Source: Marichromatium gracile
Lineage (GTDB): Bacteria; Pseudomonadota; Gammaproteobacteria; Chromatiales; Chromatiaceae
Assembly (NCBI RefSeq): GCF_004343155.1
Contig: NZ_SMDC01000007.1
Location: 62,001-126,000, forward strand
Reading direction: 5' to 3'
Length of the DNA: 64,000 nt
Each line of letters begins with the position of its first letter. Positions within the stretch are counted from its first letter, which is position 1. Under the pieces are notes generated by a model. It had not been told where the DNA came from, ran no database searches, and was given only the letters and a program-made list of their open reading frames with translations. A program made the translations under genes and the position numbers. Shown piece by piece: positions 46,378-60,957 of this stretch.

Positions 46378-47394
46378 TCACAGCCTGACCCCGGGCGAGG
46401 CGCTGTAGCTGTCGAGCACGTTGACATAGTTGGCGCGCTCGAACTCCGCCGGGTTGGGCACGGCCAGGGCGCTGACCCGGCCACGGAAGTCCTTCACCGA
46501 CTCGAACCCCTGCTCCTCCATCCATTGCTCCACCCCGCCGATCACCTCGCCGAGATAGGCCGGGCCGTGGGCGAGCAGCGCGCTGCACAGGTGTACCACG
46601 TCGGCGCCGGCGAGCAGCAGCTTGATCGCGTCCGCGGCGGTGTGCACGCCGCCGGTGGCGCCCAGCGACAGGCCCTCGAAGCGACCGTGGAGCAGGGCGA
46701 TCCAGCGCATCGCCAGCAGCGCCTCGGCCGAGGTCGAGGGGTGCAGGCTCGGCTGCAGGCGCAGGGTGTCGATGTTGATGTCGGGCTGATAGAAGCGGTT
46801 GAACAGCGCCACCCCGTTGGCCCCGGCGGCGGCGAGCTGACCGATCAGGTGGCCGAGCGAGCTGAAGCTCGGCGAGAGCTTCATGTTGATGGGGATGGCG
46901 ACGTGAGCGCGCAGGTCGCGCAGCAGGTCGAGATAGCGTGCCTCGACCGTGGCGCCGTCCTGACCGATGTCGCCGGCGACATAGTAGACGTTGAGTTCCA
47001 GGGCGTCGGCCCCGGCACGCTCGATCTCGCCGGCATGGGCGATCCAGCCGCCGGGGGTGACGCCGTTGAGGCTGGCGATGACGGGGATGTCGAGCGCCGC
47101 CTTGAGCCGGCCGATGTGCGCCAGGTACTGCTCGAGCGGGCTGTCGAAGTCGTGATAGTCGGGCAGGAAGCCGTCATCGGCCTCGGCGAAGCCGATCTCC
47201 TGGTGGTGGAGGAAGCGCACCATGGCCTCGGACTCGGCGCTGACCGCCTCCTCGAACAGCGACCAGAGGATGATCGCCGAGGCGCCGTGGTCCTCGAGCG
47301 CGCGCGCCTGGTCGAGGCTGCGCGACAGCGGCGAGGCGGAGGGGACGAAGGGGTTGCTGAGGTCGAGACCCAGATACTTGGTCGCTAGATCCAT
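46378..47394 (-). CDS. Dihydroorotate dehydrogenase-like protein
   Basis: A 338-residue TIM-barrel flavoprotein. It starts MDLATKYLGLDLSNPFVPSASPLSRSL, and INMKLSPSFSSLG, ALFNRFYQPDIN and LGATGGVHTAADAIKLLLAGADVVHLCSAL give the FMN phosphate site. It differs from PyrD in its active-site surroundings. Such proteins often accompany pyruvate:ferredoxin/flavodoxin oxidoreductase and probably feed or take electrons there rather than make pyrimidines. It is 33 bases after nifJ and convergent with the diguanylate cyclase. Confidence 0.85.
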   Translation of the reverse strand: MDLATKYLGLDLSNPFVPSASPLSRSLDQARALEDHGASAIILWSLFEEAVSAESEAMVRFLHHQEIGFAEADDGFLPDYHDFDSPLEQYLAHIGRLKAALDIPVIASLNGVTPGGWIAHAGEIERAGADALELNVYYVAGDIGQDGATVEARYLDLLRDLRAHVAIPINMKLSPSFSSLGHLIGQLAAAGANGVALFNRFYQPDINIDTLRLQPSLHPSTSAEALLAMRWIALLHGRFEGLSLGATGGVHTAADAIKLLLAGADVVHLCSALLAHGPAYLGEVIGGVEQWMEEQGFESVKDFRGRVSALAVPNPAEFERANYVNVLDSYSASPGVRL

Positions 47395-47427
47395 GATCGG
47401 CTCCGTGTTCGGTCCGGGACGGTGTGT

Positions 47428-51027
<3,600 letters not shown>

Positions 51028-51239
51028 CGATCTGTCCCGGGTTGCGAGGTGGCTGGAGCGGGGGCGCGGCGGTTGCTCGTGACCCCTGGTCCGGAGGCTG
51101 TCCCGACCACTGGGGCGCGAGCCGGTCTGTCATCCGGCGTCCGGCACGTCGCCCCGATCAACTATAGTCGCTATCTGTGAATGCTTTTGATCGCCGGGCA
51201 AGCGGCGATCGACCGACGGGGATGATGTCAGGAACCCTG

Positions 51240-51734
51240 ATGAATGCAGTGATCGAACAGGCGGGGTTGGCCCTGCGCGAGATGCGCGAGACCGACCTCG
51301 CGACGGTGATGATGGTGGAGCGGGCGGCCTATCCCCACCCCTGGAGCGAGGGGGTGATGCGCGACTGTCTGCGCGCCGGCTACGACTGCCGGGTGGGCGA
51401 GCTCGACGGCAGGCCGGTGGCCCATGCGGTGGTTTCGGTGGCGGTCGGTGAGTGTCACGTGCTCAACATCACCGTCCATCCCGACTGCCAGCGTCGCGGC
51501 TTCGGTCGCGCCCTGCTGCGCGCGCTGGTCGAGCGCGCCCGCGCCAAGGGAGCGCAGACCGCCTTTCTCGAGGTGCGCGCCTCCAACACCGCCGCACGCG
51601 CGCTCTACGAGGCCGAGGGCTTCTGCGAGATCGGCCGCCGCCGCGGCTACTACCCCGCCGCCAACGGCCGCGAGGACGCCCTGGTGCTGGCGCGGGAACT
51701 CGGTGGGATGCATGGCGTGTTGGCCAGGGATTGA
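51240..51734 (+). CDS. rimI: Ribosomal protein S18 alanine N-acetyltransferase
   Basis: A 164-residue GNAT. HVLNITVHPDCQRRGFGRALLRAL holds the acetyl-CoA loop QRRGFG, and LEVRASNTAARALYEAEGF is the C-terminal signature of RimI. It acetylates the N-terminus of S18. I chose the ATG at 51240, with AGGA seven bases upstream; ATGs at 51222 and 51225 would add a few residues. The stop lies at the edge of an inverted repeat. Confidence 0.88.
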   Translation: MNAVIEQAGLALREMRETDLATVMMVERAAYPHPWSEGVMRDCLRAGYDCRVGELDGRPVAHAVVSVAVGECHVLNITVHPDCQRRGFGRALLRALVERARAKGAQTAFLEVRASNTAARALYEAEGFCEIGRRRGYYPAANGREDALVLARELGGMHGVLARD

Positions 51735-51871
51735 ACCGCAAAGACACAAAGCACGCGAAGGCGTTGCAGGGGACGGAGAGGCTCCGACGGCGATGGCGCC
51801 GCTGTCAGTCGCTGGAAGCGACTGACAGCGAGTGACGAGGATTGCTTTGCGTGCTTCGCGTCTTTGCGGTT
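51734..51871. repeat. Inverted-repeat element, copy 1
   Basis: Arms of 27 bases at 51734-51760 (starting AACCGCAAAGACACAAAG) and 51845-51871 pair with three mismatches. Between them a second perfect 13-bp stem, GCTGTCAGTCGCT/AGCGACTGACAGC (51801-51829), closes a GGA loop. The element fills the gap between convergent rimI and prfC and could act as a bidirectional terminator. A related copy is at 53648-53820. Confidence 0.8.
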
Positions 51872-51877
51872 GGGGAC

Positions 51878-53458
<1,581 letters not shown>

Positions 53459-53647
53459 AAGAGGTGTCTGGCGTTGCTGGCTGCGGACTGGGAAAACCAT
53501 CAATTATATCCCCGCGACCCGGTTGCGTTCATCCGCCGGGTGGGCGGCTCGGGCGGGGAAATGGTTGAACCGCCAAGATACCGTCTTGCCCGTCAATCGC
53601 CGATCAAGCACACCAGCTTTGCCGACCGGAGGCTGGATGCTGATTCG

Positions 53648-53820
53648 AACCGCAAAGCCGCGAAGGGCGCGAAGAAGACTTGATGGAATCGAGGTCTCGG
53701 CGGTGGTGCCGGCTTCCCACGGTGGGTGGCAGCTGGCAGCTGGCAGCTGGCAGCTGGTGACTGGTGACTGCAAGCCTTTCTTCTCTGCGCGTCCTTCGCG
53801 TCCTTCGCGGCTTTGCGGTT
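53648..53820. repeat. Inverted-repeat element, copy 2
   Basis: Left arm AACCGCAAAGCCGCGAAGGG (53648 on) pairs with the right arm ending CGCGGCTTTGCGGTT (53820). The right arm has an extra duplication of TCCTTCGCG. The terminal bases AACCGCAAAG(A/C)C are shared with copy 1 at 51734, while the interior is unrelated, here with heptanucleotide repeats. Confidence 0.75.
53728..53769. repeat. Heptanucleotide repeats GGCAGCT x4 and GGTGACT x2
   Basis: Four perfect copies of GGCAGCT (53728-53755) run directly into two copies of GGTGACT (53756-53769), inside inverted-repeat copy 2. Units of exactly seven bases that share GG....CT suggest slippage followed by mutation. Confidence 0.9.
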
Positions 53821-53830
53821 CAATCCTCGT

Positions 53831-53863
53831 GGCCGCTGGCCGCTGGCCGCTGGCCGCTGGCCG
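53831..53863. repeat. Heptanucleotide repeat GGCCGCT x4
   Basis: Four perfect copies of GGCCGCT, then GGCCG. The unit differs from GGCAGCT, 75 bases upstream, by one base. It lies just outside the inverted-repeat arm. Confidence 0.9.
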
Positions 53864-53953
53864 TGGCTTGAGCCAGGGCCGCGCCGCACCAATCTCTGGC
53901 GGGTGCGCCGAGTCGGTGCGCGTTCATTCTCAAGCCTGCGCAGGAGTCGAGAC

Positions 53954-54190
53954 GTGGAGACGACAGCGGTTGCCGATCTGATTCGTCGGGGGATGCCCGA
54001 GGCCGAGGTGGAGGTCACCGGCGATGGTGAGCACTTCGACGCGGTGGTGGTCAGCGAGCGGTTTGAGGGGCTGACGCCGCTGGCCAAGCAGCGGTTGGTG
54101 ATGGAGACGGTCAAGGCGGAGATCGCCAGCGGCGCCTTGCACGCCATCTCGATCCGCACCCTGACCCCGGCGCAGCGCGCCGCGGGGTGA
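53954..54190 (+). CDS. BolA/IbaG family protein
   Basis: A 78-residue BolA-type protein. It starts with GTG, preceded by AGGAG seven bases upstream. IRRGMPEAEVEVTGDGEHFDAVVVSERFEGLTPLAKQRLV has the short helix, the HFD histidine that can bind an iron-sulfur cluster with a monothiol glutaredoxin, and the conserved L-x-x-L-A-K-Q/R-R-L helix. The length suits IbaG rather than BolA (about 105). It may act in Fe-S trafficking or stress response. It is convergent with the fumarase gene. Confidence 0.88.
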   Translation: METTAVADLIRRGMPEAEVEVTGDGEHFDAVVVSERFEGLTPLAKQRLVMETVKAEIASGALHAISIRTLTPAQRAAG

Positions 54191-54198
54191 GGGCAGGG

Positions 54199-54242
54199 CG
54201 GGTGCCGCCTGCGCGGCACCCGGACGACGCCTTGCGGCGTCG
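54199..54242. terminator. Two tandem hairpins between convergent genes
   Basis: CGGGTGCCGC/GCGGCACCCG around CTGC (54199-54222), then CGACGCC/GGCGTCG around TTGC (54225-54242). They fill the gap between the bolA-like and fumarase genes and probably end transcription from both sides. No T run is present. Confidence 0.55.
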
Positions 54243-54253
54243 CCCGGCCCGTC

Positions 54254-55777
54254 TTACTCGATCTCGACCGGGATCTTGCCGATGCGCGCGCGCCACTCGG
54301 CCGGGCCGCTCTGATGCACCGCGCCGCCGCGGCTGTCGACGGCGACCGTGACCGGCATGTCCTCGACCTCGAACTCGCGGATTGCCTCCATCCCCAGGTC
54401 CTCGAAGGCGACCAGGCGCGAGGACTTGATCGCCTTGGCCACCAGATAGGCGGCGCCACCGACGGCCATCAGATAGACCGCGCCGTGTCGCGCGATCGAC
54501 TCCACCGCCGCCGGGCCGCGCTCGGCCTTGCCGACCATGCCGATCAGCCCGGTCTCGGCGAGCATCTGCTCGGTGAACTTGTCCATGCGGGTGGAGGTGG
54601 TGGGACCGGCCGGGCCGACCACCTCCTCACCGACCGGATCGACCGGGCCGACGTAGTAGATGAAGCGGTTGGTGAGGTCGACCCCCTCGGGCAGCGACTC
54701 GCCGCGCGCGAGCATCTCGGTGATGCGCTTGTGCGCGGCATCGCGCCCGGTCAGCAGCTTGCCCGAGAGCAGCAGGCGCTCGCCCGGCTGCCACTCGGCG
54801 ATCTGCTCGCGGGTGAGGGTGTCGAGATCGACCCGACGCGCGCCGGCGGCACCGTCCCACTCCAGTGCCGGCCAGTCCTCCAGGCGCGGCGGCTCGAGCC
54901 TGGCCGGGCCGTTGCCGTCGAGGGTGAACTCGACGTGCCGGGTGGCTGCGCAGTTGGGGATCATCGCCACCGGCAGGGAGGCTGCGTGGGTGGGGTAGGT
55001 GTGGATCTTGACGTCGAGTACGGTCGCCAGTCCGCCGAGCCCCTGGGCGCCGATGCCGAGCGCGTTGACCTTCTCCATCAGCTCCAGACGCAGCGCCTCG
55101 ATCTCGTCCTCGGCGCCGCGCTGTTGCAGCTCGTGGATGTCGATCGGCTCCATCAGCGCCTCCTTGGCCATCAGCATCGCCTGCTCGGCCGAGCCGCCGA
55201 CACCGATGCCAAGCATCCCCGGCGGGCACCAGCCGGCGCCCATGGTCGGCACCGTCTTCAGCACCCAGTCGACCAGGCTGTCGCTGGGGTTGAGGATGGC
55301 GAACTTGGACTTGTTCTCCGAGCCGCCGCCCTTGGCGGCGATCTTCACCTCGAGGCTGTCGCCCGGCACCAGCTCCATGTGCACGATCGCCGGGGTGTTG
55401 TCGCGGGTGTTCTTGCGCGCCCCGATCGGCGGCGTGACCATCGAGGCGCGCAGCGGGTTGTCGGGGTGGGTGTAGGCGCGGCGCACGCCCTCGTCGACCA
55501 TCGCCTGCACGCTCTTGTCGGTCTCCCAGCGCACCTCCATGCCGACCTTGAGGAAGACCACCACCATGCCGGTGTCCTGGCAGATCGGGCGCCGGCCCTC
55601 GGCGCACATCCGCGAGTTGACGAGGATCTGCGCCATGGCGTCCTTGGCCGCCGGCGATTCCTCGGCCTCGTAGGCCGCAGTCAGGGCGCGGATGTAGTCC
55701 TGCGGGTGGTAGTAGGAGATGAACTGAAGGGCATCGGCGATGCTCTCGACGAAGTCAGACTCGCGAATGGTGGTCAT
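54254..55777 (-). CDS. Fumarate hydratase, class I (iron-sulfur)
   Basis: A 507-residue enzyme with fused alpha and beta parts. The cluster cysteines are visible in PICQDTGMVVVF, GAGWCPPGMLGIGVGGS and IPNCAATRHVEF; GPAGPTTSTRMD and GGAAYLVAKAI belong to the beta part. It converts fumarate to malate in the TCA cycle and is oxygen-sensitive, which suits an anaerobic phototroph. A longer frame begins at 55855, but MTTIRESDF is the natural start. FumA and FumB types cannot be separated here. Confidence 0.92.
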   Translation of the reverse strand: MTTIRESDFVESIADALQFISYYHPQDYIRALTAAYEAEESPAAKDAMAQILVNSRMCAEGRRPICQDTGMVVVFLKVGMEVRWETDKSVQAMVDEGVRRAYTHPDNPLRASMVTPPIGARKNTRDNTPAIVHMELVPGDSLEVKIAAKGGGSENKSKFAILNPSDSLVDWVLKTVPTMGAGWCPPGMLGIGVGGSAEQAMLMAKEALMEPIDIHELQQRGAEDEIEALRLELMEKVNALGIGAQGLGGLATVLDVKIHTYPTHAASLPVAMIPNCAATRHVEFTLDGNGPARLEPPRLEDWPALEWDGAAGARRVDLDTLTREQIAEWQPGERLLLSGKLLTGRDAAHKRITEMLARGESLPEGVDLTNRFIYYVGPVDPVGEEVVGPAGPTTSTRMDKFTEQMLAETGLIGMVGKAERGPAAVESIARHGAVYLMAVGGAAYLVAKAIKSSRLVAFEDLGMEAIREFEVEDMPVTVAVDSRGGAVHQSGPAEWRARIGKIPVEIE

Positions 55778-55984
55778 CGTCTCTCGTGGCTGTTTGGCTG
55801 TGGGGGAGGGGCTCGCCGTCATCGATGGCGCGCCCCGTGTTGCAGTGGTCGCCATCGCCGGCGGCCGGTCTGTTCGCGCCAGTATATCAATCGGGTTTGA
55901 CGTGCCGCCTCGCGCGCGCCCGCGCGTTCATTACATGGACGAAGGGTCAGAAACCCTCGATCGTCATTTTTTTCAAAAAAGGGG

Positions 55985-56013
55985 TTGCGCGATCTGGGGA
56001 GGGTCTGTAGTAT
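55985..56013 (+). promoter_or_regulatory. Sigma-70 promoter of tRNA-Val
   Basis: TTGCGC (55985-55990) and TAGTAT (56008-56013) are 17 bases apart, with the mature tRNA starting 17 bases after the -10. It may also drive thrS by read-through. Confidence 0.65.
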
Positions 56014-56030
56014 ACATGGCTCACGACGAC

Positions 56031-56107
56031 AGGCGCATAGCTCAGTTGGTTAGAGCACCACCTTGACATGGTGGGGGTCGTTGGTTCGAGTCCAATTGCG
56101 CCTACCA
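56031..56107 (+). tRNA. tRNA-Val (anticodon GAC)
   Basis: A 77-base tRNA with encoded CCA. Acceptor arms AGGCGCA and TGCGCCT pair, the D arm is GCTCAGTTGGTTAGAGC, the anticodon stem CCACC/GGTGG encloses TTGACAT (anticodon GAC), and the T arm is GTTGG-TTCGAGT-CCAAT. Confidence 0.95.
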
Positions 56108-56115
56108 AACACCGG

Positions 56116-56185
56116 GCCGTCAGTCTCCAAACGTCAGTATGCCCCACTACGGTGGCGACGACCAAGGAGGCTGGCGGCTTTTTTT
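56116..56185 (+). terminator. Branched terminator/attenuator-like structure before thrS
   Basis: GCCGTCAGTCTCC (56116-56128) pairs with GGAGGCTGGCGGC (56166-56178), 13 pairs including two G-T, and seven T follow directly. The 37-base interior can fold a second small stem CCAC/GTGG. It begins 8 bases after tRNA-Val and could end that transcript or attenuate thrS. Confidence 0.65.
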
Positions 56186-56232
56186 CATGTGATCCCTCGT
56201 ATCGATCACCACTGAACACCCAAGGTCCGCGC

Positions 56233-58149
56233 ATGCCTCAGATTACCCTTCCCGACGGCTCGACGCGTCAGTTCGACGCGCCGGTCAGTGTTCACGATGT
56301 TGCCGCATCCATCGGTCCCGGTCTCGCCAAGGCGGCGCTCGCCGGTCGCGTCGATGGCGAGCTGGTCGACACCTCCTATCGCATCGATCGCGATGTCGAA
56401 CTCGCCATCGTCACCAGCAAGGACGAGGAGACCGCCCTCGAGCTGATCCGTCACGATGCCGCGCACGTGATGGCCCAGGCCGTCCAGGAGCTCTACCCCG
56501 GCACCCAGGTCACCATCGGCCCGGCGATCGAGAACGGCTTCTACTACGACTTCGCCCGCGACGAGCCCTTCACCCCCGACGACCTCGAGCGGATCGAGGC
56601 GCGGATGCACGAGATCGTCAAGCGCAACCTGCCGATCGTGCGCGAGGAGCTGTCGCGCGAGGAGGCCAAGCGGGTCTTCGCCGAGCTCGGCGAGCACTAC
56701 AAGGTCGAGATCATCGACGCCATCCCCGAAGGCGAGACCATCACCCTCTATCGCCAGGGTGACTGGTTCGACGTCTGTCGCGGGCCGCACCTGCCGAGCA
56801 CCGGCAAGCTCGGCAACGGCTTCAAGCTGACCAAGCTCGCCGGCGCCTACTGGCGTGGTGATGCGGCCAACGCCATGCTGCAGCGCATCTACGGCACCGC
56901 CTGGCGCGACAAGAAGGAACTCAAGGCCTATCTGCGTCGTCTGGAAGAGGCCGAGAAGCGCGATCATCGCAAGCTCGGCAAGCAGCTCGATCTCTTCCAC
57001 TTCCAGGACGAGGCCCCGGGCATGGCCTTCTGGCACGCCAAGGGCCGGGTGGTCTACCGCCTCGCCGAGCAGTACATGCGCGAGAAGCTGGAAGAGTACG
57101 GCTATCAGGAGGTCGAGACCCCGCAGGTGCTCGACCGCTCGTTGTGGGAGCGCTCCGGGCACTGGGAGAAGTTCGCCGAGAGCATGTTCACCACCCAGCT
57201 CGACGATCGCGACTTCGCGATCAAGCCGATGAACTGCCCCGGCCACATCCAGCTCTACAACCAGGGGCTGAAGAGCTATCGCGACCTGCCGCTGCGCATG
57301 GCCGAGTTCGGCGTGGTTCATCGCAACGAGCCCTCCGGTACCCTCCACGGGCTGATGCGCGCGCGTCGCTTCACCCAGGACGACGCCCACGTCTTCTGCA
57401 CCGAGGAGCAGCTCCAGCCCGAGGTCGCCACCCTCATCGACATGGTCTTCGAGACCTATCGCGATTTCGGCTTCGACAACATCGAGCTGGCGCTCTCGCT
57501 GCGCCCCGAGAAGCGGGTCGGCAGCGACGAACTCTGGGACAAGGCCGAGGCGGCGCTCAAGCACTCGCTCGACGCCAAGGGGCTTGAGTATCGCGTACAG
57601 CCGGGCGAGGGCGCCTTCTACGGTCCCAAGATCGAGTTCACCCTGCACGACAGCATCGGTCGGGCCTGGCAATGCGGTACCATCCAGGTCGATTTCTCGA
57701 TGCCGGGGCGGCTCGGCGCGCACTACATCGCCGAGGACAATAGCAAGCAGACCCCGGTGATGATCCACCGCGCGGTGCTCGGTTCGGTCGAGCGTTTTAT
57801 CGGTATCCTCATCGAACACTACGCCGGCCTGCTGCCGCTGTGGCTCGCTCCGGTGCAGGTGGTAGTGCTCAATATCACCGATCGCCAGGCCGACTATGTC
57901 GCTGAGATCGCTAAGACCTTGCGTGCAAAGGGCTTGCGTGTTGAGACCGACTTGAGAAACGAGAAGATCGGCTTTAAAATCCGCGAGCACACCCTGCAGA
58001 GGGTGCCCTATCTGCTCGTCATCGGTGACCGCGAGGTGGAAACCCGCTCCGTCGCCGTGCGTGACCGCAAGGGCCAAGATCTCGGAACGCTCGAGCTCGA
58101 CGCCTTTGTCGAGCGTGTAGGCGAGGAGATGACAAACCGAATCGCCTAA
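56233..58149 (+). CDS. thrS: Threonyl-tRNA synthetase
   Basis: A 638-residue class II synthetase. It has the TGS domain ([20 protein letters not shown]), the editing domain with [16 protein letters not shown], and the catalytic core with [37 protein letters not shown] and [10 protein letters not shown], then the anticodon-binding domain. The ATG at 56233 has AAGG upstream; an extended frame starting inside tRNA-Val is not real. It begins the thrS-infC-rpmI-rplT-pheST-ihfA block. Confidence 0.97.
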   Translation: MPQITLPDGSTRQFDAPVSVHDVAASIGPGLAKAALAGRVDGELVDTSYRIDRDVELAIVTSKDEETALELIRHDAAHVMAQAVQELYPGTQVTIGPAIENGFYYDFARDEPFTPDDLERIEARMHEIVKRNLPIVREELSREEAKRVFAELGEHYKVEIIDAIPEGETITLYRQGDWFDVCRGPHLPSTGKLGNGFKLTKLAGAYWRGDAANAMLQRIYGTAWRDKKELKAYLRRLEEAEKRDHRKLGKQLDLFHFQDEAPGMAFWHAKGRVVYRLAEQYMREKLEEYGYQEVETPQVLDRSLWERSGHWEKFAESMFTTQLDDRDFAIKPMNCPGHIQLYNQGLKSYRDLPLRMAEFGVVHRNEPSGTLHGLMRARRFTQDDAHVFCTEEQLQPEVATLIDMVFETYRDFGFDNIELALSLRPEKRVGSDELWDKAEAALKHSLDAKGLEYRVQPGEGAFYGPKIEFTLHDSIGRAWQCGTIQVDFSMPGRLGAHYIAEDNSKQTPVMIHRAVLGSVERFIGILIEHYAGLLPLWLAPVQVVVLNITDRQADYVAEIAKTLRAKGLRVETDLRNEKIGFKIREHTLQRVPYLLVIGDREVETRSVAVRDRKGQDLGTLELDAFVERVGEEMTNRIA

Positions 58150-58229
58150 CCCGGTCGGGCTGCGCGGACGACGATCGACGTTGCCTGATGCCCGATCGAT
58201 CGTGATCTGTGCTTTTGGAGGAACCTGCT

Positions 58230-58748
58230 ATCGCTGCACCAAAGAGAAACCGCGTCAACAAGGAAATCAACGTACAGGAGGTACGTCTGATCGGCGCGGA
58301 CGGTAACCAGGTCGGCGTCGTCAGTACGCGAGAGGCTCTCACCCTCGCCCAGGAAGCGTCGCTCGATCTGGTCGAGATCGTTCCTAATGCCGATCCGCCG
58401 GTGTGTCGGCTCATGGACTTCGGTCGTTTTCTCTTCGATCAGAAGAAAAAGAAGAACGAAGCCAAGAAGAAGCAAAAGCAGGTTCAGGTCAAGGAAGTCA
58501 AGTTCCGTCCTGGAACGGATCAGGGAGACTATCAGGTCAAACTACGCAACCTGACGCGTTTCCTGCAGGAAGGGGACAAGGCCAAGGTCACCATGCGTTT
58601 TCGTGGTCGCGAGCATGCTCACCGTGAACTCGGGCTCGAGCTGCTGCGGCGCGTGGAGAGCGACCTGGCCGAGATCAGTACCGTCGAGCAGCAGCCGCAG
58701 ATGGAAGGGCGGCAGATGGTGATGGTGCTGGGTCCCAAGAAGAAATAG
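58230..58748 (+). CDS. infC: Translation initiation factor IF-3
   Basis: A 172-residue IF-3 with the N-domain [24 protein letters not shown], the lysine-rich linker [18 protein letters not shown] and the C-domain [14 protein letters not shown]. The likely start is ATC (58230), eight bases after GGAGG, giving [11 protein letters not shown]; no ATG is present. A non-AUG start (AUU or AUC) is normal for infC and lets IF-3 repress its own translation. An in-frame GTG at 58209 lies before the ribosome-binding site and is less likely. Confidence 0.95.
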   Translation: MAAPKRNRVNKEINVQEVRLIGADGNQVGVVSTREALTLAQEASLDLVEIVPNADPPVCRLMDFGRFLFDQKKKKNEAKKKQKQVQVKEVKFRPGTDQGDYQVKLRNLTRFLQEGDKAKVTMRFRGREHAHRELGLELLRRVESDLAEISTVEQQPQMEGRQMVMVLGPKKK

Positions 58749-58805
58749 CGACACCGAACGGATCGTCGATCCTCTTCCCCGAAGAGCACGCCCCGGCGTG
58801 GCCGC

Positions 58806-58837
58806 CGCCCGACCGTCGTCGACACGACGGTCGGGCG
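58806..58837. promoter_or_regulatory. Perfect 14-bp hairpin upstream of rpmI
   Basis: CGCCCGACCGTCGT pairs with ACGACGGTCGGGCG around CGAC, 66 bases before the rpmI start. There is no T run. In E. coli, L20 represses rpmI by binding RNA in this region; this hairpin may take part, which is a guess. Confidence 0.4.
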
Positions 58838-58903
58838 ATGTGGCGTCGTCGGTTCGTTGCCGTCGCTGTAAAAACAAAAGATCAGCAAATAGCGGAGTAT
58901 CGA

Positions 58904-59101
58904 ATGCCCAAGCTGAAATCCAACCGCGGAGCCGCGAAGCGCTTCAAGCGCACCGCATCCGGTTCGGTCAAGTGCAACGCCTCCCACCGGCGTCACATCC
59001 TGACCAAGAAGAGCACCAAGCGTAAGCGTCAGCTGCGTGCGCCGCAGCGCATCCACAAGTCGGATGTGCGTGCAGCGCTGCGCATGATCCCTTACTGCTA
59101 A
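58904..59101 (+). CDS. rpmI: Ribosomal protein L35
   Basis: 65 residues, [20 protein letters not shown] to LRMIPYC, the complete usual L35. The ATG follows GCGGAG by about nine bases. A longer frame begins 22 codons upstream in the leader and is not used. It lies 27 bases before rplT. Confidence 0.97.
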   Translation: MPKLKSNRGAAKRFKRTASGSVKCNASHRRHILTKKSTKRKRQLRAPQRIHKSDVRAALRMIPYC

Positions 59102-59128
59102 CCCGCTGATTCCAACCGGAGACTCCAC

Positions 59129-59485
59129 ATGCCACGAGTGAAACGCGGTGTTACCGCTCGCGCCCGCCACAAGAAGGTTCTGAACGAGGCCAAGGGTTAT
59201 TACGGTGCCCGCCGCAAGGTCTATCGCGTCGCCAAGCAGGCCGTCATCAAGGCCGGCCAGTACGCCTATCGCGACCGTCGCCAGAAAAAGCGTCAGTTCC
59301 GCGCCCTGTGGATCGCCCGTATCAACGCCGCTGCGCGTGCCAACGGTCTGTCCTACAGCCGCCTGATCGCCGGTCTGAAGATGGCCGGCGTCGAGGTCGA
59401 CCGCAAGGTGCTGGCCGACATCGCCTACCACGACAGCGTCGCCTTCGCCGCGCTCGCCGCTCAGGCGAAGGAAGCGCTGGCTTGA
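59129..59485 (+). CDS. rplT: Ribosomal protein L20
   Basis: 118 residues, starting [18 protein letters not shown] and containing [31 protein letters not shown], complete and of normal length. L20 binds 23S rRNA early in assembly and represses its own operon. GGAG precedes the ATG. A strong terminator lies downstream at 59671. Confidence 0.97.
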   Translation: MPRVKRGVTARARHKKVLNEAKGYYGARRKVYRVAKQAVIKAGQYAYRDRRQKKRQFRALWIARINAAARANGLSYSRLIAGLKMAGVEVDRKVLADIAYHDSVAFAALAAQAKEALA

Positions 59486-59525
59486 GGCGCGCGGCGTGGT
59501 CCGCCTCGGCTGACCACGCCGGTGA

Positions 59526-60788
<1,263 letters not shown>

Positions 60789-60957
60789 GGCGCGCTGGAC
60801 CGCGCCGTGCGCCTGAGCCCAGGCGCGCGGCGCGCTCCGCTCGGGACGGCACCCGCGGGTGCCACGGAAAGCGCCGAGCCGCTCGGCCTTTCGCCAACAT
60901 CTTCATCGAGGCCCCGGCACCGACGCGCGCCGGGACCGAAGCACAGGAAAGCGGGAC

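Larger units (their letters stand above)
53459..53953. other. Repeat-rich intergenic region
   Basis: About 495 bases upstream of prfC and the bolA-like gene with no credible gene. It contains inverted-repeat copy 2 and two sets of heptanucleotide tandem repeats. Both promoters must lie here, but none could be named. Confidence 0.6.

Noticed and set aside
53728..53863. CRISPR array
   Set aside because: Units are seven bases without spacers, and no cas genes are present; these are simple tandem repeats.
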